Source: Pseudomonadota bacterium
GTDB lineage: Bacteria > Pseudomonadota > Gammaproteobacteria > Steroidobacterales > Steroidobacteraceae
Length of the DNA: 64,000 bases
Direction: 5' to 3'
NCBI GenBank assembly: GCA_023457495.1
Contig: JAEWLQ010000041.1
Span: 16,166 to 80,165, forward strand
Part shown: positions 27,701 through 36,344 of the stretch, piece by piece
Position numbering within the stretch: the stretch's first letter is position 1
Layout: each line of letters opens with the position of its first letter
Notes under the pieces: model-generated
Told to the model about the DNA's origin: nothing
What the model saw: only the letters and a program-made list of their open reading frames with translations
Databases searched by the model: none
Position numbers and translations under genes: made by a program

Positions 27701-29228
27701 AGAGCCGGACGACGTCGGGATAGATCCATCTCCTCCACCTCCGGAGCCGGTCCGCAAGCGGCGCTATGGCCGGTGGATCTTCCGCGGCTTCCTCGGGCTG
27801 TGGCTCGCGGTCGCGCTGTGGAACCTCTACAAGCCGCTGCCCGACGGCACGCGCGTGCGCGGTCCCATCGTCGAGACGCCGCTCGCCGAGGTGCGGTTCC
27901 TCAGCGACGTGACCGGTGCGGACGCGTTCGGCGCTCCGGTCGTACGCCAGCAGATCTTCGATCGCGTGTTCGCCATGATCGGCAACGCGCGCGAGTACGT
28001 CGTACTCGACTTCTTCCTGTTGAACGCGCAACGCGGGGCCAGCGCATCCGAGACGCCGCTTCGCCCGCTGTCCGGCGAGCTGCGTGACGCGCTGCTGGCG
28101 CGCAAGCGTGCCGTCCCGGAGCTCAAGGTGCTGATCGTCACGGACCCGATCAACGACGTCTACGGCGCGTTGCCCGCGCGGGATTTCGCCGATCTGCGCG
28201 CCGCCGGGCTCGACGTGGTGCCGGTCGACCTCGACGCCCTGCGCGATTCGAACCCTATCTACTCGGCGCTGTGGCGGATCACGATGAGCTGGTGGTCCGG
28301 CGACGGACGCGGTGAGCCCTGGCTGCCGAACCCGCTCGACGCCGGTCCCGACCGGGTGAGCTTCGGCGCCTGGGGCCGGCTGCTGAACTTCAAGGCCGAC
28401 CATCGCAAGGTGATCGTCGCCGACGACGGGCGCGGTGGCATGGTCGGGATGGTGACGTCCGCCAATCCGCACGATGCCAGCAGCCTGCACACCAACGTCG
28501 CACTGCAGTTTTCCGGCCCCGCCCTCCAGCCGTTGCTCGAAAGCGAGCTCGCGCTCGCGCGCGAGTCCGGATGGCACGGGTGGTCGCCGCCGGCCCCGGC
28601 ATCACCCGCGCCGGTCGCGCCCGAGGACGCCGCGCGCGTCCAGGTGCTCACCGAGAGCGAGATCCGTTCGGCGATCGTGCGCAATTTCTCGGGTGCGCGC
28701 GCCGGCGACGCCATCGACGTGGCGATGTTCTATCTATCGGACCGGGAGATCATCGGATCGCTGCTCGACGCGGCGCGCCGCGGCGTGTCCGTGCGGGTGA
28801 TCCTCGATCCCAACAAGGACGCGTTCGGCAGGACCAAGAACGGGATTCCGAACCGCTCGGTCGCCTCCGAGCTCGCGGCCGCCTCGAACGGCGCGATCAA
28901 GGTGCGCTGGTATCGCACGCATGGCGAGCAGTTCCACGCCAAGCTGGTGGCCCTGCGCACCGCGAATGAATTCTGGTTCACGCTCGGCTCGGCGAATCTC
29001 ACGCGGCGCAATCTCGCGGATTACAATCTCGAGGCGAACGTCGCGGTCAGCGTGCCGCTCAATGCGGAGATCGCGGCGAACGTGAGCGGCTGGTTCGAAT
29101 CGCTGTGGAGCAACCTCGGCCCGCCAGCGCTCGAGTACACCGCGGAATTCGGCGCCTACGCCGATGCGTCGCAGGGCACGTACTGGCTCTATCGACTCAT
29201 GGAGTCGACGGGCATGTCTACTTTCTGA
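27693..29228 (+). CDS. Phospholipase D-like (cardiolipin synthase-type) membrane protein
   Basis: The 511-residue protein has one N-terminal membrane helix (about 28-45, FRGFLGLWLAVALWNLY) and two HKD phosphodiesterase motifs: ADHRKVIVADD (His237, Lys239) and FHAKLVALRT (His415, Lys417), the second followed by GSANLTRRN. Two such motifs form one active site that transfers phosphatidyl groups or cleaves phosphodiesters. The DFFLLNAQRG segment near residue 105 is also typical of the cardiolipin synthase-like branch. The exact substrate is unclear. It overlaps the ABC-F gene upstream and converges with the MCE operon lipoprotein (11-bp overlap). Confidence 0.87.
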
Positions 29229-29883
29229 GGGCCTGACCCGCGGCCTGCGCGGCCCGCGGTTCACCCGCCACGGCCTCGGCCGCCGCCTGCGCGACATCGT
29301 TGACGGCCGCCGTTGCCGCGGCTTCGAACGCCGCGACCACCGGGCCCATGCGGTCTTCGGCCGCCCTCGCCGAGCCTTCCGCGGTGAAGCTTGCGAGCAG
29401 GGTGCGATCGCGGTGCCGTCCGAGCGTCGCATCCAGCGTCACGTACACCGTCGGCGGGCCATTGCCGGATGTGTAGTCGGCCTCGAATCGCCGCAGGGTG
29501 ACGCGCAGGGTGTACTGCGGCGGATACGGCGCGCGGTCATCGAATACGTTGGAGAATCCCCCGCCTCTGCGCAGCGCGTCCAGCAGGAGGCTTTCCATCA
29601 TGTCCGGCGCTGGCGCGGCCCACAGGCTCGCCGCGAATGAATCGAGGCGCTTCTCGCTGCGCAACAGCATGATGCGGTTGGAGTCGAGGCCGGGTCCCGG
29701 CTCCGGACGCAATACCAGCACGCTGCCCGCCGGCGACTCCGACACATTCACCGCACCCGGCGCCAGACGCAGCACGTACGACTGCGGCGCCGGCAGCGTG
29801 GTCTCGAGCAGGCTTCCGCAACCGGCGAGCGTCGACAGGACCGCGACTCCGGCCACGCTGAGGATGCGGCTCCGTGCATTCAT
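29218..29883 (-). CDS. ABC-type transport auxiliary lipoprotein (PqiC-like)
   Basis: The 221-residue product has a classical lipoprotein signal (VAVLSTLAGCGSL) and the PqiC/ABC-type auxiliary fold pattern: SYVLRLAPG, then MMLLRS-type strands (RIMLLRSEKRLDSF), WAAPAPDMMESLLLDAL and a C-terminal helix. It is the last gene of the MCE operon; the mlaD-like gene overlaps its start by 4 bp. PqiC-type lipoproteins connect MCE proteins to the outer membrane. The C-terminal 40 residues are unusually Ala-rich. Confidence 0.88.
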   Translation of the reverse strand: MNARSRILSVAGVAVLSTLAGCGSLLETTLPAPQSYVLRLAPGAVNVSESPAGSVLVLRPEPGPGLDSNRIMLLRSEKRLDSFAASLWAAPAPDMMESLLLDALRRGGGFSNVFDDRAPYPPQYTLRVTLRRFEADYTSGNGPPTVYVTLDATLGRHRDRTLLASFTAEGSARAAEDRMGPVVAAFEAAATAAVNDVAQAAAEAVAGEPRAAQAAGQALRK

Positions 29884-30794
29884 CGAGGAATCTCCACACC
29901 GCGATAGCTGGGTTCGTACAGAAGCTGGGACGGATCGGCCTTGAGGCTGCGTGACAGTTCGCGGAACTCCTGCGCGGCGACGCGACTGTCGCGCAGCAGG
30001 CGTTCCATCTCGGGGAGCCCGTCCCTCAGGAACGCACCCAGGTCTTCGCGATGATCGGTCATCAGCCGGTCGAGATTCGCGGTGGTCTTGGCGAGATTGT
30101 CCGAGATTTCGCGCACGCGCTGCGAGGCCGCGGACAGCTCGGGGCCCGAGGTGTTCAGCAGCTCGCGCGCGCTTACCGCGGCGGCGCGCACCTCCGCGAC
30201 CGTGCTCTTGAGCTCGGCGACGACTTCACCCGCGTCGCTCATCGTCTTCGGCAGCGTGGCCGCGCTCTTTTCGATGTTGGCGAGCATTCTCGAAAAGGTG
30301 GCGACGTTCTCGTCCGAGAGCACCTGGGATGCCCGCCCGACCAGGTCGGGCAGGCTCGCGAGGAACAGGTCGAAGTTCGACTGGACCGAATCGATGACCG
30401 GAAAATGTTCACTCGGCACCGGGTCCATGCGGCGTTTCGCATCCGCGTTCGCCAGCAGGTCGATGTAGAGGAGCCCGGTCACTCCCTGCAGCGACAGTGA
30501 TGCGAGCGTGTCTTTCGAGATGGGCGCCTGCGAATCGATGTCGGCGATGACCTGCACGCGGTCCGCGGCGCGCCTGTCGATGCGGATGGCGACCACGCGG
30601 CCGACCTCGACGCCGAGGTATCGCACGGTGCTGCCGCGGTTCAGCCCCGAGACGCTGCCCGTGAAGTAGATTTCGAAACGATCGTAGTCGCGATTGTCGG
30701 CGCTGCCCGCGTACCAGTAGACGAACAGCGCCGCCATCGTGGTGACCAGCAGCACGAACGCGCCGACGGCGGTGTAGTTAGCTTCACGCTCCAT
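29880..30794 (-). CDS. mlaD: MCE/MlaD family substrate-binding protein
   Basis: This 304-residue protein has one N-terminal membrane helix (about 8-28, AFVLLVTTMAALFVYWYAG) and a single MCE domain (about 38-115; FTGSVSGLNRGSTVRYLGVEVG, GVTGLLYIDLL). A long helical region follows (about 150-285), probably forming a tube or coiled coil toward the outer membrane. In Mla-type systems MlaD rings bind lipids and sit on the MlaFE transporter. Its start overlaps the ATPase gene by 11 bp. It is longer than E. coli MlaD (183 residues), which fits the version that pairs with a PqiC-like lipoprotein. Confidence 0.92.
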   Translation of the reverse strand: MEREANYTAVGAFVLLVTTMAALFVYWYAGSADNRDYDRFEIYFTGSVSGLNRGSTVRYLGVEVGRVVAIRIDRRAADRVQVIADIDSQAPISKDTLASLSLQGVTGLLYIDLLANADAKRRMDPVPSEHFPVIDSVQSNFDLFLASLPDLVGRASQVLSDENVATFSRMLANIEKSAATLPKTMSDAGEVVAELKSTVAEVRAAAVSARELLNTSGPELSAASQRVREISDNLAKTTANLDRLMTDHREDLGAFLRDGLPEMERLLRDSRVAAQEFRELSRSLKADPSQLLYEPSYRGVEIPR

Positions 30795-31554
30795 GTGTCG
30801 AGGCTCCGAAGCGCAACGCGCGCTCCCCGTGGAAATAGGCTTTTATCCACGGGTGGGGATTGTTGGCGATGTTTTCCAGGGTATCGCTGGTCATCCGGCG
30901 GTCGATGATCACCCCGACACGATTGCAGGTTCTGAAGATCGTGTCGAGGTCATGCGTGATCATGATCACGGTGAGCCCGAGCTGCGCCCTCAGATCCATC
31001 AGCAACTCGTCGAAAGCGGCCGCGCTGATGGGATCCAGGCCCGCCGTGGGCTCGTCGAGCATCAGCAGCGAGGGATCGAGCGAGAGGGCCCGGGCCAGCG
31101 CCGCGCGCTTGATCATGCCGCCCGAGAGCTGGGCGGGGTACTTGCCCGCCGCATCGTCCGGCAGTCCGACCAGGCGCACCTTGAGCATCGCGAGCTCGTC
31201 GAGTGCGCGCGGCGCGAGCTGCAGGTGCTCGATCATCGGCAACTGCACGTTCTGCAGCACGGTGAGCGCGGTGAACAACGCGCCTTGCTGGAAAGTCACC
31301 CCGTACTGCGCCTTGATCTCGCGCAACTCGAGGTCGGTCATCTGCGTGATGTCACGGCCCGCCATCAGGACCTCGCCCCCCTGGGGGCGCTGCAGTCCGA
31401 GGATCGAGCGCAGCAGCACGGATTTGCCGGAACCAGACCCGCCGACGATCCCGAACACTTCGCCGCGCTCCACGGTCATGTCGAGACCGTCGTGCACGGT
31501 CTGCGATCCGAAGCGGTTCACGAGCCCGCGGACTTCGATGAGGGCGTCGCTCAT
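30784..31554 (-). CDS. mlaF: ABC transporter ATPase, MlaF-like
   Basis: The 256-residue ATPase powers the MCE lipid transporter. Motifs: Walker A GGSGSGKSVLL, Q-loop TFQQGALF, signature LSGGMIKRAALARALS, Walker B LLMLDEPTAGLDP and switch His in MITHDL. The sequence follows MlaF closely, including RSILGLQRPQGGEVL. Its start overlaps the permease stop by 4 bp. Confidence 0.94.
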   Translation of the reverse strand: MSDALIEVRGLVNRFGSQTVHDGLDMTVERGEVFGIVGGSGSGKSVLLRSILGLQRPQGGEVLMAGRDITQMTDLELREIKAQYGVTFQQGALFTALTVLQNVQLPMIEHLQLAPRALDELAMLKVRLVGLPDDAAGKYPAQLSGGMIKRAALARALSLDPSLLMLDEPTAGLDPISAAAFDELLMDLRAQLGLTVIMITHDLDTIFRTCNRVGVIIDRRMTSDTLENIANNPHPWIKAYFHGERALRFGASTHGA

Positions 31555-32666
31555 ATGTCGAGCAGCCAGAATGCCACCGCGAACAGGGCGTCGGCGAGCA
31601 ATACCAGGAAGATCGATTGCACCACGGCGGTCGTGGTCAACCGGCCGAGCTCACGCGAGGAGTTGCGCACCTGCAGGCCCCGATACGTGCCCGTGAGCGC
31701 GATCAACAGCGCGAACACCGGTGCCTTGACGAGGCCCACCCAGAAGGTCGTCGAGGAGATCGCATCCTGCGCGCGCTCGAGGAACAGCACCAGCGGCATG
31801 TCGAGCAACCAGCGGCACAGCAGGGCGCCGCCGGTGAGTCCCACCAGGTCCGCGGCAACCGTGAGCAGCGGCAGCGCGATCACGAGGCCGATGACGCGCG
31901 GCAGGACCAGGACTTCATGTGGATCGACGCCGATGGCCTTGAGCGCGTCGACTTCCTCGTTGAGCTTCATCGCGCCGATCTCGGCCGCGAACGCGCTGCC
32001 CGATCGGCCGGCAACAATGATGGCGGTGAGCAGCACCGCGAGCTCGCGCAGCACGCTGATGGTGATGAGGTCGACGACGTAGACCTCGGCGCCGTACTGC
32101 TGCATGTACTGCGCGGCGATGTACGCGATGATGACCGTGATCAGGAACGCGATCAGCGACACGATCGGGATCGCGGTGAGCCCGGTCTCATAGAGATGGC
32201 GCGTGATCGAGATGGGCCGCAGACGTCGCCAGCTCGTGCTGGCGCGCAGCCAGGTGATCGTCGTGTGCCCGACGAAGTCCAGCGCCGCGCGCACCGCGAG
32301 CGCCCGCCGCGTGACGACACGTCCGAGCGCGCTGACCGGCTCGAAGGAGGATTCGGAAGAGGACGACAGGGATGCGCGCCGCTTGCCCGCGAACGTCGCC
32401 TCGATGAGCTCGATCTGACCCGGGGTTTCTCCCTCGAACGCCACGGCGAGGCCGGCTTCTTCGGCCGATTTCAGCCATTCGCGCAGGCGCCATGCGCCGG
32501 CGAGATCGAGTTCGACGTGCCGCGGAACCTCCACGCGCAGCTGCCGGGCGCCCGCGAACGACTGCGCCGCCAGCTCCGCGTCGATCGCCGGCATCTCCTG
32601 GCCGCGCCATTTGCCGGCGAGCTCGGCGATCAGGACGTCGTTGTCTCGGCTGAGATTCAGGTACAT
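31551..32666 (-). CDS. mlaE: ABC transporter permease MlaE with N-terminal STAS domain
   Basis: The 371-residue permease begins with a STAS-like domain (about 1-95; RDNDVLIAELAGKW, LRVEVPRHVELDLAGAWRL), which in E. coli is a separate protein, MlaB. The permease part (about 115-371) has five or so membrane helices and the MlaE signature (GRSGSAFAAEIGAMKLNEEVDALKAIGVDP, read in pieces). It is first in the leftward four-gene operon. No MlaC homologue is present; a PqiC-like lipoprotein takes the last position. The fusion suggests that STAS regulation is built into the subunit. Confidence 0.93.
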   Translation of the reverse strand: MYLNLSRDNDVLIAELAGKWRGQEMPAIDAELAAQSFAGARQLRVEVPRHVELDLAGAWRLREWLKSAEEAGLAVAFEGETPGQIELIEATFAGKRRASLSSSSESSFEPVSALGRVVTRRALAVRAALDFVGHTTITWLRASTSWRRLRPISITRHLYETGLTAIPIVSLIAFLITVIIAYIAAQYMQQYGAEVYVVDLITISVLRELAVLLTAIIVAGRSGSAFAAEIGAMKLNEEVDALKAIGVDPHEVLVLPRVIGLVIALPLLTVAADLVGLTGGALLCRWLLDMPLVLFLERAQDAISSTTFWVGLVKAPVFALLIALTGTYRGLQVRNSSRELGRLTTTAVVQSIFLVLLADALFAVAFWLLDI

Positions 32667-32767
32667 GCGCGCGGCGTGGCCACCCCTAACTACAAACGTG
32701 CCGGCCGCCGCGCGGTTCGGAACCGGTGGGCGGGTCTCGGACGCCGCCAGTATGGCAAATTGGCCAC

Positions 32768-32804
32768 ATGGCCGCCGCGTCGTCTGAATACGCGGCGGCC
32801 ATGG
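32768..32804. repeat. Perfect 14-bp inverted repeat upstream of the MCE operon
   Basis: CATGGCCGCCGCGT (32768-32781) is perfectly complementary to 32791-32804 around a 9-base loop. No T-tract follows on either strand, so it is not a standard terminator. It is one of two adjacent strong hairpins in the 184-bp gap between mlaE and the ABC-2 permease. Confidence 0.85.
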
Positions 32805-32812
32805 GCCTAAAG

Positions 32813-32843
32813 CCGGCGGAGTGGTTCCAGCACTCCGCCGGCC
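32813..32843 (-). terminator. Probable terminator hairpin after the ABC-2 operon
   Basis: GCCGGCGGAGTG (32813-32824) pairs perfectly with 32832-32843 around a 7-base loop. On the minus strand it lies just after the ABC-2 permease stop (32851) and is followed by TTTAGG, so the T-run is short. It may end transcription inefficiently or need Rho. Confidence 0.5.
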
Positions 32844-32850
32844 GGGGGGA

Positions 32851-33813
32851 TCAGCTCTCGTCGCGGTAGCGGCGGATGCGGATCGTGGCGTAGATCAGCG
32901 CCGCGCCCGCGAGCAGGCCTAGCCACAGCTCGTAGTGCATGAACAGGCCGGAGAAGTTGACCGCGTCGAGCATTTCACCGATCGTCGGGACGTGTTCGGT
33001 GCCGCCGTTGTTGAAAGGCGCGCCGCGCACTTCCATTTCCTCGACGAACCCGACCAGCCGGCGGCCGACGAACGTCGCCACGTGTTCGCTGTTGAAGAAC
33101 ATCTTCTCCAGCAGCATCAGGGCCGCGGGCGGCAGCACCGCCCACAGGAACACCGCGCGGCGCGCCCACACCGACATGATCATCAGGTAGCCGGCCACCG
33201 GCACGTACCAGAGCACGCCGCCGAGGCTGAACACCAGCGATGTCCACATCGCGGCCAGCCATCCCGTGAAGCTGAACGCCGGGACGATGTCGCCGAGCAC
33301 GGTGCCGTTGAAGCGGATCCAGAAGATGAGGCTCATGAAGAGCTGCGTCACGGTCGCGAGCGCCAGGACCACGAGCGGCATGATGACCAGCGCGACAGCG
33401 AGCTTCGACAAGACGACCTGCGCGTCGGATACCGGCATCGACTTCCAGAACAGGATGCTCCGGTCGCGGCGTTCGGCGTACAGACAGTCGATCAGGTAGA
33501 AGAACACCACGATCAGCACGACCGCGGAGATGACCCCGGCCAGGCCGAGCTGCACGAACGCGAATACCGTCGCCTTCTGAGCGGCCGGCAGCGCGATCGC
33601 CTTCGAGAGTTCGGCGCGTTCATGCGCACCGAGATTCGGGATCTCTTCGATGGTGGCGTGATGTCCGAGCGTGACCGCGTCGTCGAAGCGCATCGTGAGC
33701 AGCGTGCCCCACATCGACATCACGATGATGATGCCCGCCCAGACGAGCGGCGCGATCCACAGCGAGCGATGTTCCCAGAACTCGCGGCGTACGAGCATGA
33801 TCATGGAGTTCAT
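32851..33813 (-). CDS. ABC-2 type transporter permease
   Basis: The 320-residue integral membrane protein has about six helices (for example IAPLVWAGIIIVMSMWGTL, LGLAGVISAVVLIVVFFYLI, ALVIMPLVVLALATV). It opens with MIMLVRREFWEHRSLWIAP, typical of ABC-2 permeases that lie downstream of YtrA-type GntR regulators. It is coupled by a 4-bp overlap to its ATPase. The substrate is unknown; similar systems respond to cell-wall-active compounds. Confidence 0.88.
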   Translation of the reverse strand: MNSMIMLVRREFWEHRSLWIAPLVWAGIIIVMSMWGTLLTMRFDDAVTLGHHATIEEIPNLGAHERAELSKAIALPAAQKATVFAFVQLGLAGVISAVVLIVVFFYLIDCLYAERRDRSILFWKSMPVSDAQVVLSKLAVALVIMPLVVLALATVTQLFMSLIFWIRFNGTVLGDIVPAFSFTGWLAAMWTSLVFSLGGVLWYVPVAGYLMIMSVWARRAVFLWAVLPPAALMLLEKMFFNSEHVATFVGRRLVGFVEEMEVRGAPFNNGGTEHVPTIGEMLDAVNFSGLFMHYELWLGLLAGAALIYATIRIRRYRDES

Positions 33814-34703
33814 GCGGCCTCCTTGGCGGCCACGTTGGCCCGTCCGTTCTTCTCGCGCGCACCCATCATCGCGACGAACAGGTCCGCGACGGAAGGGTGG
33901 CGGGTCTCGCCGAGCGACGCGAGCTCACTTTCGGCAAGGCCGTCGAACAGCATCGCGACGCGGCCGAAGATTTCGCGTTCGTAGAAGGGCTTGAGCGCGC
34001 GCGCCCGGTCGACGTTGCCCGCCGTGGGGACGAGCTGCGTGAACCGCTCGCCGATCGCCTCCATCGAGGAGTCGAGCACGATGCTGCCCCGCTCGATGAA
34101 CACCACGTCGGTGAGGATGTTCTCGATCTCCTCGACCTGGTGCGTCGTGACCAAGATGGTCCGCTCGTGGTTGAAGTAGTCGTTGAGCAGGTTGTCGTAG
34201 AACGAGCGCCTGAACAGCAGGTCGAGGCCGAGCGTAGGCTCGTCGAGCACCAGCAGCTTCGCGTCGATGGCGAGGATCAGCGCCAGGTGCAGCTGCGTGA
34301 CCATGCCCTTGGAGAGCTGGCGCACGCGGCGGTCGAGCTTGATGTCGGTCTTCGCGAGGAATTCCAGGGCGCGCTTGCGATCGAAGCGCGGATGAACGCC
34401 GGCGACGAACTCGAGCGCCTGCGCGACCGAGAGCCAGCGCGGCAGCACCGCGACGTCGGCGATGAAGCAGACCTCTTTCATGAGCTCGTCGCGCTCGGTA
34501 CGCGGATCGCGGCCGAGAACCTTGAGCTCGCCATCGAAGGATGTGAGTCCCAGGATGGACTTGATCGCGGTGGTCTTGCCGGAGCCGTTGGGCCCGATGA
34601 GACCGACGATGCGGCCCGCGGCGACGTTCAAGTCGATGCCGCGCAGCGCCTGCGTGCCGCCGTAATTCTTGGTGAGCCCCCGGGCTTCAATTATTGCTGT
34701 CAT
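33810..34703 (-). CDS. ABC-2 type transporter ATPase
   Basis: The start at MTAIIEARGLTKNYGGTQAL gives 297 residues; an in-frame ATG nine bases earlier (34712) is an alternative, and both lie inside the 3' end of the GntR gene. Motifs are Walker A GPNGSGKTTAIK, signature LSKGMVTQLHLALILA, Walker B LLVLDEPTLGLD and switch VTTHQVEEIE. The C-terminal extension (about 220-297) is typical of ABC-2 ATPases. It pairs with the downstream permease. Confidence 0.92.
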   Translation of the reverse strand: MTAIIEARGLTKNYGGTQALRGIDLNVAAGRIVGLIGPNGSGKTTAIKSILGLTSFDGELKVLGRDPRTERDELMKEVCFIADVAVLPRWLSVAQALEFVAGVHPRFDRKRALEFLAKTDIKLDRRVRQLSKGMVTQLHLALILAIDAKLLVLDEPTLGLDLLFRRSFYDNLLNDYFNHERTILVTTHQVEEIENILTDVVFIERGSIVLDSSMEAIGERFTQLVPTAGNVDRARALKPFYEREIFGRVAMLFDGLAESELASLGETRHPSVADLFVAMMGAREKNGRANVAAKEAA

Positions 34704-35109
34704 CGTCTGCATCCGTGGCAGCACGAGTCGGGAACGGCTGGGAGGCCGGGGCCGATTTCGCACCGCGTTTCATGAGTTCTTCGGTAGTGAGGCCGAGACG
34801 CTGGATCGTCGCGTAGACCTTCGGCCATTCGGTCTCGAGGAAGTACGTCCGCTCGTCTTTCATGAGCGCCTGGCGCGCCCCCTCGTTGACGAACATTCCG
34901 CGCCCGCGTTTCTTCTCGACCAGGTTCTCGTCGACGAGCTGCTGGTATCCCTTGAGAACGGTCAGCGGGTTGAGACGGAACTCCGCCGCGACAGCGCGGA
35001 CCGAGGGCAGCGGGTCTCCTTCCTTGAGGACACCTTCGAGGATCATCGCCACCACCCGGTCACGCAGCTGCCGGTAAATCGGCTGACTGTCGTCCCATTG
35101 CGGGTCCAT
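34687..35109 (-). CDS. GntR-family transcriptional regulator, YtrA subfamily
   Basis: The 140-residue protein has a winged helix-turn-helix at about 10-78 (SQPIYRQLRDRVVAMILEG, LPSVRAVAAEFRLNP, YQQLVDENLVEKKRGRGMFV) and only a short C-terminal part, the mark of the YtrA subfamily. These repressors autoregulate an ABC transporter operon, matching the gene order here. It has a good AGGAG site and follows the 54-residue membrane protein gene by 15 bp. The likely operator is the palindrome at 35356-35379. Confidence 0.93.
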   Translation of the reverse strand: MDPQWDDSQPIYRQLRDRVVAMILEGVLKEGDPLPSVRAVAAEFRLNPLTVLKGYQQLVDENLVEKKRGRGMFVNEGARQALMKDERTYFLETEWPKVYATIQRLGLTTEELMKRGAKSAPASQPFPTRAATDADDDSNN

Positions 35110-35124
35110 GAGTACTCCTGACCT

Positions 35125-35289
35125 TCAGCGGACCAGGGTGCCGATGGCCATCAGGAACCCGGAGCTGCTGTCCCGGTGGATGCTCGCGAAGTTCGTGGAG
35201 TCCATGAACGTGAGCGTCAACAGGATCGTCACGAAAACCGCGGCAAGCGCGCTGGCGGTCATTTTCAGGCTGTCTTTCTGGGTGGTCAT
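35125..35289 (-). CDS. 54-residue membrane protein leading the GntR/ABC-2 operon
   Basis: This small gene begins at ATG (complement of 35287-35289) behind AAGGAG at ideal spacing and ends 15 bp before the GntR start. The product reads MTTQKDSLKMTASALAAVFV, then TILLTLTFMDSTNF, and a short tail ending in MAIGTLVR. It has one predicted membrane helix (about 10-28). I know no family for it. Its position, ribosome site and location between operator and regulator support a real gene, perhaps a regulator or subunit of the transporter. Confidence 0.7.
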   Translation of the reverse strand: MTTQKDSLKMTASALAAVFVTILLTLTFMDSTNFASIHRDSSSGFLMAIGTLVR

Positions 35290-35355
35290 ATTCGTCTCCT
35301 TGCTCCTGCTTCGTTTCTTGTGGCGCTCCGCCCTATGCGATTCGCCGTCCGTCTT

Positions 35356-35395
35356 GGTGTTATATATAACTACAACACCAAACCAGAAACAAGCC
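35356..35395 (-). promoter_or_regulatory. Promoter and palindromic operator of the GntR/ABC-2 operon
   Basis: GGTGTT (35356-35361) and AACACC (35374-35379) form an inverted repeat with 12-bp spacing. It overlaps the perfect palindrome GTTATATATAAC at 35359-35370. On the minus strand TATATA within it can serve as -10, with TTGTTT 18 bp upstream as -35. An operator covering the -10 fits autorepression by the YtrA-type regulator. The AT-rich block stands out in this GC-rich DNA. Confidence 0.6.
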
Positions 35396-35462
35396 CCGAA
35401 CCCAAAAAAACTTCGGGCCGCGTTTCAGGCCTTAGGCGCACATCCAGCAGCCGGGGGTGACC

Positions 35463-35690
35463 ATGTATTCCAAGATACTGATTGTCATAGGAATTATCGG
35501 GGCGCACGGGGCACTGGCGGCCGGATGGGTACAGCAGGAAGCTCCCCAGCCGCGCACCTTGAAGGCGACCGCCTGTTCCCCCTCCCCGGACGCGCTGCCC
35601 GACTTCACCCCGCGGGCAATGATGCTCGCGGCCCTGGTAACCCCACCGCCGATCACCCTTGAATCGCTCGGCGAGTCGATGCAGCCGTGA
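35463..35690 (+). CDS. Small exported protein preceding an ECF sigma gene
   Basis: The 75-residue product has a clean signal peptide (MYSKILIVIGIIGAHGALA) followed by a Pro-rich, otherwise featureless mature part (PRTLKATACSPSPDALPDF, ITLESLGESMQP). GGGGGTG lies just before the ATG; a GTG two codons earlier (35457) is an alternative. No family is recognised. It is immediately upstream of the ECF sigma gene and may be overlapped by it, so it is probably in the same operon. Confidence 0.6.
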   Translation: MYSKILIVIGIIGAHGALAAGWVQQEAPQPRTLKATACSPSPDALPDFTPRAMMLAALVTPPPITLESLGESMQP

Positions 35691-35779
35691 ACGCGGGACT
35701 CGCCACGATGGATGGACTCACTACTCCGGAACCGGAGCCGCGCTTCGCGCGCGCCCGGCCAGCGCGTACAGTCGTGTGC

Positions 35780-36343
35780 GTGAGCGACGACGAGGACGCG
35801 CAACTGATGCTCGCGTACGCAGGCGGCGAAATGCGCGCCTTCGAAACCCTGTACGCGCGCCATCGCACGGCGCTGTACCGCTATCTAGTCAGGCAGGCGC
35901 GCGACGGCGAGATCGCCAACGACCTCTTCCAGGAAGTGTGGAGCCGCGTGATCGTGAACCGCGCGCGCTACGAGCCGCGCGCCAAGTTCCGCACGTTCCT
36001 GTTCACGCTGGCGCACAACTGTTTCATCGATCATTGCCGGCGCACGAAGTCGCGGCCCGGTGGCTCGAGCGTCGACGATGCCGACGCCGCGGACCTGCTG
36101 CCCGCCGACGACTCCGCGCAGCCCGAGCGCGCGCTGGAACGCGACGAATCGACGCGGCGCTATCGCGCGGCGCTCGCGTCGCTGCCGCCGGAGCAGCGCG
36201 ACGCCTATCTACTGCACGAGGAATCGGACCTGTCGCTGGAGGAGATCGGACGCGTGACCGGCGTCGGCACCGAGACGGCCAAGAGCCGGCTGCGTTACGC
36301 TCTGGCCAAGCTCAAGGCGGCGATGGCCGTCGCGGAGGCATGA
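35780..36343 (+). CDS. ECF-family RNA polymerase sigma factor
   Basis: Sigma region 2 (YLVRQARDGEIANDLFQEVW) and region 4 (SLPPEQRDAYLLHEESDLSL, then EEIGRVTGVGTETAKSRLRYAL) are clear. GTG 35780 gives MSDDEDAQLMLAYAGGEMRA, a family-typical beginning and 187 residues. In-frame starts at 35687 (GTG) and 35708 (ATG) would add an Arg/Pro-rich extension that looks non-conserved. None has a strong ribosome site. The gene precedes a membrane protein that is probably its anti-sigma factor. Confidence 0.87.
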   Translation: MSDDEDAQLMLAYAGGEMRAFETLYARHRTALYRYLVRQARDGEIANDLFQEVWSRVIVNRARYEPRAKFRTFLFTLAHNCFIDHCRRTKSRPGGSSVDDADAADLLPADDSAQPERALERDESTRRYRAALASLPPEQRDAYLLHEESDLSLEEIGRVTGVGTETAKSRLRYALAKLKAAMAVAEA

Positions 36344-36344
36344 C

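Noticed and set aside
35108..35662. 184-residue plus-strand frame across the GntR leader region
   Set aside because: It runs antisense to the 54-residue gene, through the operator and into the small exported protein gene in the wrong frame, with no family features.
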